64,000 nucleotides of DNA from the NCBI GenBank assembly GCA_029248825.1, contig JAQWIP010000102.1:79451-143450 (forward strand). Direction: 5' to 3'. Source of the DNA: Alphaproteobacteria bacterium. Lineage in GTDB: Bacteria > Pseudomonadota > Alphaproteobacteria > RS24. The translations under genes were made by a program, and so were the position numbers. Below are positions 61,945 through 64,000 of this stretch, in pieces. Under the pieces are notes generated by a model, which was given only the letters and a program-made list of their open reading frames with translations, was not told the DNA's origin and did no database searches. Position 1 is the first letter of the stretch. Each line of letters begins with the position of its first letter.

Positions 61945-62502
61945 ATGACGGATGCCAAAACGCCCGCCCATGACCATACGGGCCAGAACTTATTGATTGT
62001 TGACGATGACCAGCCGTGGTTGACGCGGCTTTCGCGCGCCATGGAAACGCGCGGTTATGTGGTGCATAGCGCCGATTCCGTGGCCTCTGGCATTGCCATG
62101 GGAAAATCGGTAAAGCCAGCTTTTGCTGTCGTCGATATGCGTCTGGAAGATGGCAATGGGTTGGATGTGGTCGAGAGCCTGCAAGCCGACAATCCCGAGG
62201 CGCGGATTATTATGCTGACCGGCTATGGCAATATTGCCACGGCGGTGGAAGCGGTAAAACGTGGCGCCGTTGATTATTTGGCCAAGCCTGCCGATGCCGA
62301 TGAGATTCATGCCGCTTTGATTGCCGAGCCGGAAGGGCGTGCCGCCCCGCCCGAAAACCCAATGTCGGCCGATCGGGTGCGTTGGGAACATATTCAGCGC
62401 GTGTTTGAATTATGCGACCGCAATGTTTCGGAAACCGCGCGTCGTTTGAATATGCATCGGCGCACTTTGCAGCGGATTTTGGCCAAACGCGCCCCGCGCT
62501 AA
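61945..62502 (+). CDS. regA: RegA/PrrA-type response regulator
   Basis: Two-domain regulator of 185 residues: receiver with acidic pair D20-D22 (LIVDDDQ), phosphorylated D64 (VVDMRLEDG), T/S and K switch residues (MLTGYGN; LAKPADADE), then a Fis-type HTH (NVSETARRLNMHRRTLQRIL, about 158-177). In Rhodobacter RegA controls photosynthesis, respiration and carbon and nitrogen fixation; here respiratory control is the likely role. GGAG lies 7 bases before the ATG. It is convergent with mmcB (2-base gap). Confidence 0.95.
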   Translation: MTDAKTPAHDHTGQNLLIVDDDQPWLTRLSRAMETRGYVVHSADSVASGIAMGKSVKPAFAVVDMRLEDGNGLDVVESLQADNPEARIIMLTGYGNIATAVEAVKRGAVDYLAKPADADEIHAALIAEPEGRAAPPENPMSADRVRWEHIQRVFELCDRNVSETARRLNMHRRTLQRILAKRAPR

Positions 62503-62504
62503 GC

Positions 62505-62996
62505 TCACTTTTGACCTCTCGCCCAACGAAACCCGCCGATACGTGCCAATCGGCGCATTAATGTGCTGCGTCTGGCGGCGGCGAGTTTTTGCACAGCGGC
62601 GGGGCGGATGATTTCTGCGCCATAGCCGTCGGCAAAAATATAGCCGATGTCTTCGGGTAGTTTCTCCACCGGAAAATCGGGCGCGACCGCGAAGAAAAAA
62701 CGATCGCAATAGGGCAAATAGTCGGGCCATTTTTTATCGGCTTGAAAATCGGCCAAGCCGCTTTTTATCTCAATAATCCATAGCTCGCCCTTATGGGTTA
62801 CGCCCATTAAGTCGGCGCGGCGATAATTGGGCAGGGAAATTTCGGGCATACAAGAGATGCTTTGTTGGCTGAGCATGCGGGTGACGCCGCGTTGAATGGT
62901 GCGCGCCGCCTCCGATTGGCGCCCATCTTCTGGCGCGCTATCGTCGAAGGGAAACGCAACTTCGGGGTCTTCCAAATCTGTCATCAAGTCTGCCAT
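62505..62996 (-). CDS. mmcB: MmcB family DNA repair protein (predicted endonuclease)
   Basis: Protein of about 163 residues with the MmcB pattern: IQRGVTRMLSQQSISCMPEI, RADLMGVTHKGELWIIEIKS (nuclease-like D...E-x-K) and FADGYGAEIIR. In Caulobacter MmcB aids mitomycin resistance and mutagenesis. The start is unclear: ATGs at 62996 and 62984 lie in a 12 bp repeat that encodes MADLMTDL, and the frame continues upstream to 63077 (GTG) without a ribosome-binding site. Confidence 0.88.
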   Translation of the reverse strand: MADLMTDLEDPEVAFPFDDSAPEDGRQSEAARTIQRGVTRMLSQQSISCMPEISLPNYRRADLMGVTHKGELWIIEIKSGLADFQADKKWPDYLPYCDRFFFAVAPDFPVEKLPEDIGYIFADGYGAEIIRPAAVQKLAAARRSTLMRRLARIGGFRWARGQK

Positions 62997-63006
62997 TAAG
63001 TCTGCT
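62977..63006. repeat. 12 bp tandem repeat at the mmcB start
   Basis: TCTGTCATCAAG (62977-62988), TCTGCCATTAAG (62989-63000) and a partial third copy (63001-63006) duplicate a start codon with three following codons of mmcB, read on the minus strand. Confidence 0.7.
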
Positions 63007-63232
63007 ACACGCGAAAAACTGCCTTTTCTTGGGCTTTTGAGGGCCCTCCAGCCACACAAGCGGCTTGGTCTGGCCACAGTAGCAAGCTTGACGGTCTTCG
63101 ACTAGCCACCTGCGGCAATATTGTCCTACCCCAAAAGTGACGTTTTTGCTTGAATGCAGATAGGTTTTTGTGTGACATTCCCCCCTTGAGAGATGCGCCC
63201 AGCGTATTGTCTTTGGCTTTTGGGAGGGCCTT

Positions 63233-64000
63233 ATGGTTCAAAAATTAGAAGAAATTATCTTTCGTTTTCGTGGTGTTATTTTAGCCCTTTTCGCCGCCTT
63301 TACTTTGTATAGCGGGTATTATGCGACCAATTTGAAAATGACCGCTGGCTTTGAAAAGCAACTGCCAGCTGGCCACGAATATATTCAAACATTCCAAGAA
63401 TATCGAGACCGTCTGTTCGGTTCGAACCGCATCATTGTGGTTTTGAAAGAACGCGAGGGTAAGATTTGGAACAAAGATTTCTTTGCGACCTATAAAGACC
63501 TGACCGACGCCTTGTTCTATATGCCAGGTGTGGCACGCCACACGCTGACGTCGCTTTGGACGCCGAACTCGCGCTACTTTGAAATTACCGAAGATGGCTT
63601 TGTGGCCGATGATGTTATTCCCGGCACGATCACCATTGAGAATATTGATAGTGATTGCGTCTCGCGGCTAAAAACAGCCAGCCTGGCCACCACTTGTGAG
63701 CCAGCCCTCGACATCATTGCCAATAATGTTATTCGCGGTGGTTTTGTTGGCCGCCTTGTCGCCAATGATTTCTCGGCCGCCATGGTGCGCGCCGAGCTAT
63801 TGGACGTCGATGTGAAAACCGGCGAGCGTCTCGATTACTTCGATCTGGCCGATAAATTGGAAACCGATATTCGCGGCAAATTCGAGAGCGACAAATATGA
63901 AGTGCAAATCATTGGCTTTGCCAAGCTGATTGGCGATATCGCCGATGGCGCCGGCACGGTGGTGCAGTTCTTTGCGGTCGCCTTGGTGCTGACCATTTTG
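63233..64000 (+). CDS. RND/MMPL superfamily exporter, 5' part
   Basis: Open from the ATG at 63233 to the window edge (256 codons). An N-terminal helix (about 14-32) precedes a large periplasmic domain with ADAGFEK-like TAGFEKQLPAGHEYIQTF, GSNRIIVVL, LVANDFSAAMVRAELLDVD and IIGFAKLIGDI, then a second helix at the edge. This pattern matches MMPL-type predicted exporters, often found with DUF1302 and DUF1329 lipid-export partners. GGGAGGG precedes the start. The partner genes would lie outside the window. Confidence 0.85.
   Translation, partial: MVQKLEEIIFRFRGVILALFAAFTLYSGYYATNLKMTAGFEKQLPAGHEYIQTFQEYRDRLFGSNRIIVVLKEREGKIWNKDFFATYKDLTDALFYMPGVARHTLTSLWTPNSRYFEITEDGFVADDVIPGTITIENIDSDCVSRLKTASLATTCEPALDIIANNVIRGGFVGRLVANDFSAAMVRAELLDVDVKTGERLDYFDLADKLETDIRGKFESDKYEVQIIGFAKLIGDIADGAGTVVQFFAVALVLTIL

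Noticed and set aside
1..64000. Mobile elements, toxin-antitoxin or phage-defence genes, tRNA or rRNA genes
   Set aside because: I found no transposase, integrase, small paired toxin-like genes, restriction or CBASS-like components, or RNA-gene signatures by eye. A tRNAscan or Infernal run would be needed to exclude small RNAs.

Overview
The window is a densely packed, moderately GC-rich stretch of bacterial chromosome from an alphaproteobacterium. The evidence is gene order as much as single proteins. Blocks such as nfu-tsaB-rimI-fur, miaB-phoH-ybeY-corC-lnt-XRE-metK-trmB, rimP-nusA-ylxR-infB-rbfA-truB-rpsO-pnp, irr/fabA-fabB and mutM/ubiE-ubiB-coaBC-dut are alphaproteobacterial signatures, as are a cysteine-free Fur (Mur type), an Irr regulator, RegB/RegA and MmcB. 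I cannot fix the order or genus. I see no insertion sequence, prophage, CRISPR array, rRNA or tRNA gene; nearly everything is core housekeeping.

Layout. 1-4.5 kb: the start of a divergent lipoprotein gene (PBP-activator type), then rsmI-yraN-gshB, a small conserved unknown on the minus strand, and comM. 4.5-6.7 kb: maeB (minus). 6.9-15.7 kb: mutS, glnD, murJ, trpS and a universal stress protein. 15.7-17.2 kb: two extra genes, a fatty-acid-hydroxylase-type membrane enzyme and a small polytopic membrane protein, inserted where I would expect the stress protein gene to be followed by nfu. 17.3-38.4 kb: a long run of plus-strand genes for Fe-S, tRNA and ribosome maturation, envelope, transcription and translation, ending with rpsO and pnp. 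38.5-40.3 kb: fabB and fabA (minus), divergent from irr. 40.9-47.9 kb: a minus-strand gene train ubiE-ubiB / coaBC-dut-rrf2-cysK-moeB-like-SH3. 48-50.4 kb: mutM, an exported small protein, an enoyl-CoA hydratase and rpsT. 50.8-59.2 kb: dnaA-dnaN-recF-gyrB and a class A penicillin-binding protein. 59.2-62.5 kb: SCO1, an exported ankyrin protein and RegB-RegA (redox and respiration control). 62.5-64 kb: mmcB and the start of an RND/MMPL exporter running off the window.

The most striking sequence observation is an in-frame TAG inside ubiE. It replaces a glutamate codon usual at that position, and the remaining 41 codons of a normal UbiE C-terminus continue in the same frame. Other points worth checking are an Irr/ICE-like palindrome at the irr start site, a promoter followed by an intrinsic terminator in the rimP leader, hairpin-rich leaders before rpsO and pnp, a MoeB-like protein that has lost three of four zinc cysteines, two GANTC sites upstream of dnaA, and a recurring pattern of 10-19 bp tandem duplications at gene edges. 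I found no convincing wholly new multi-gene system; the best candidate for unexplored biology is the two-gene membrane lipid cassette at 15.7-17.2 kb.
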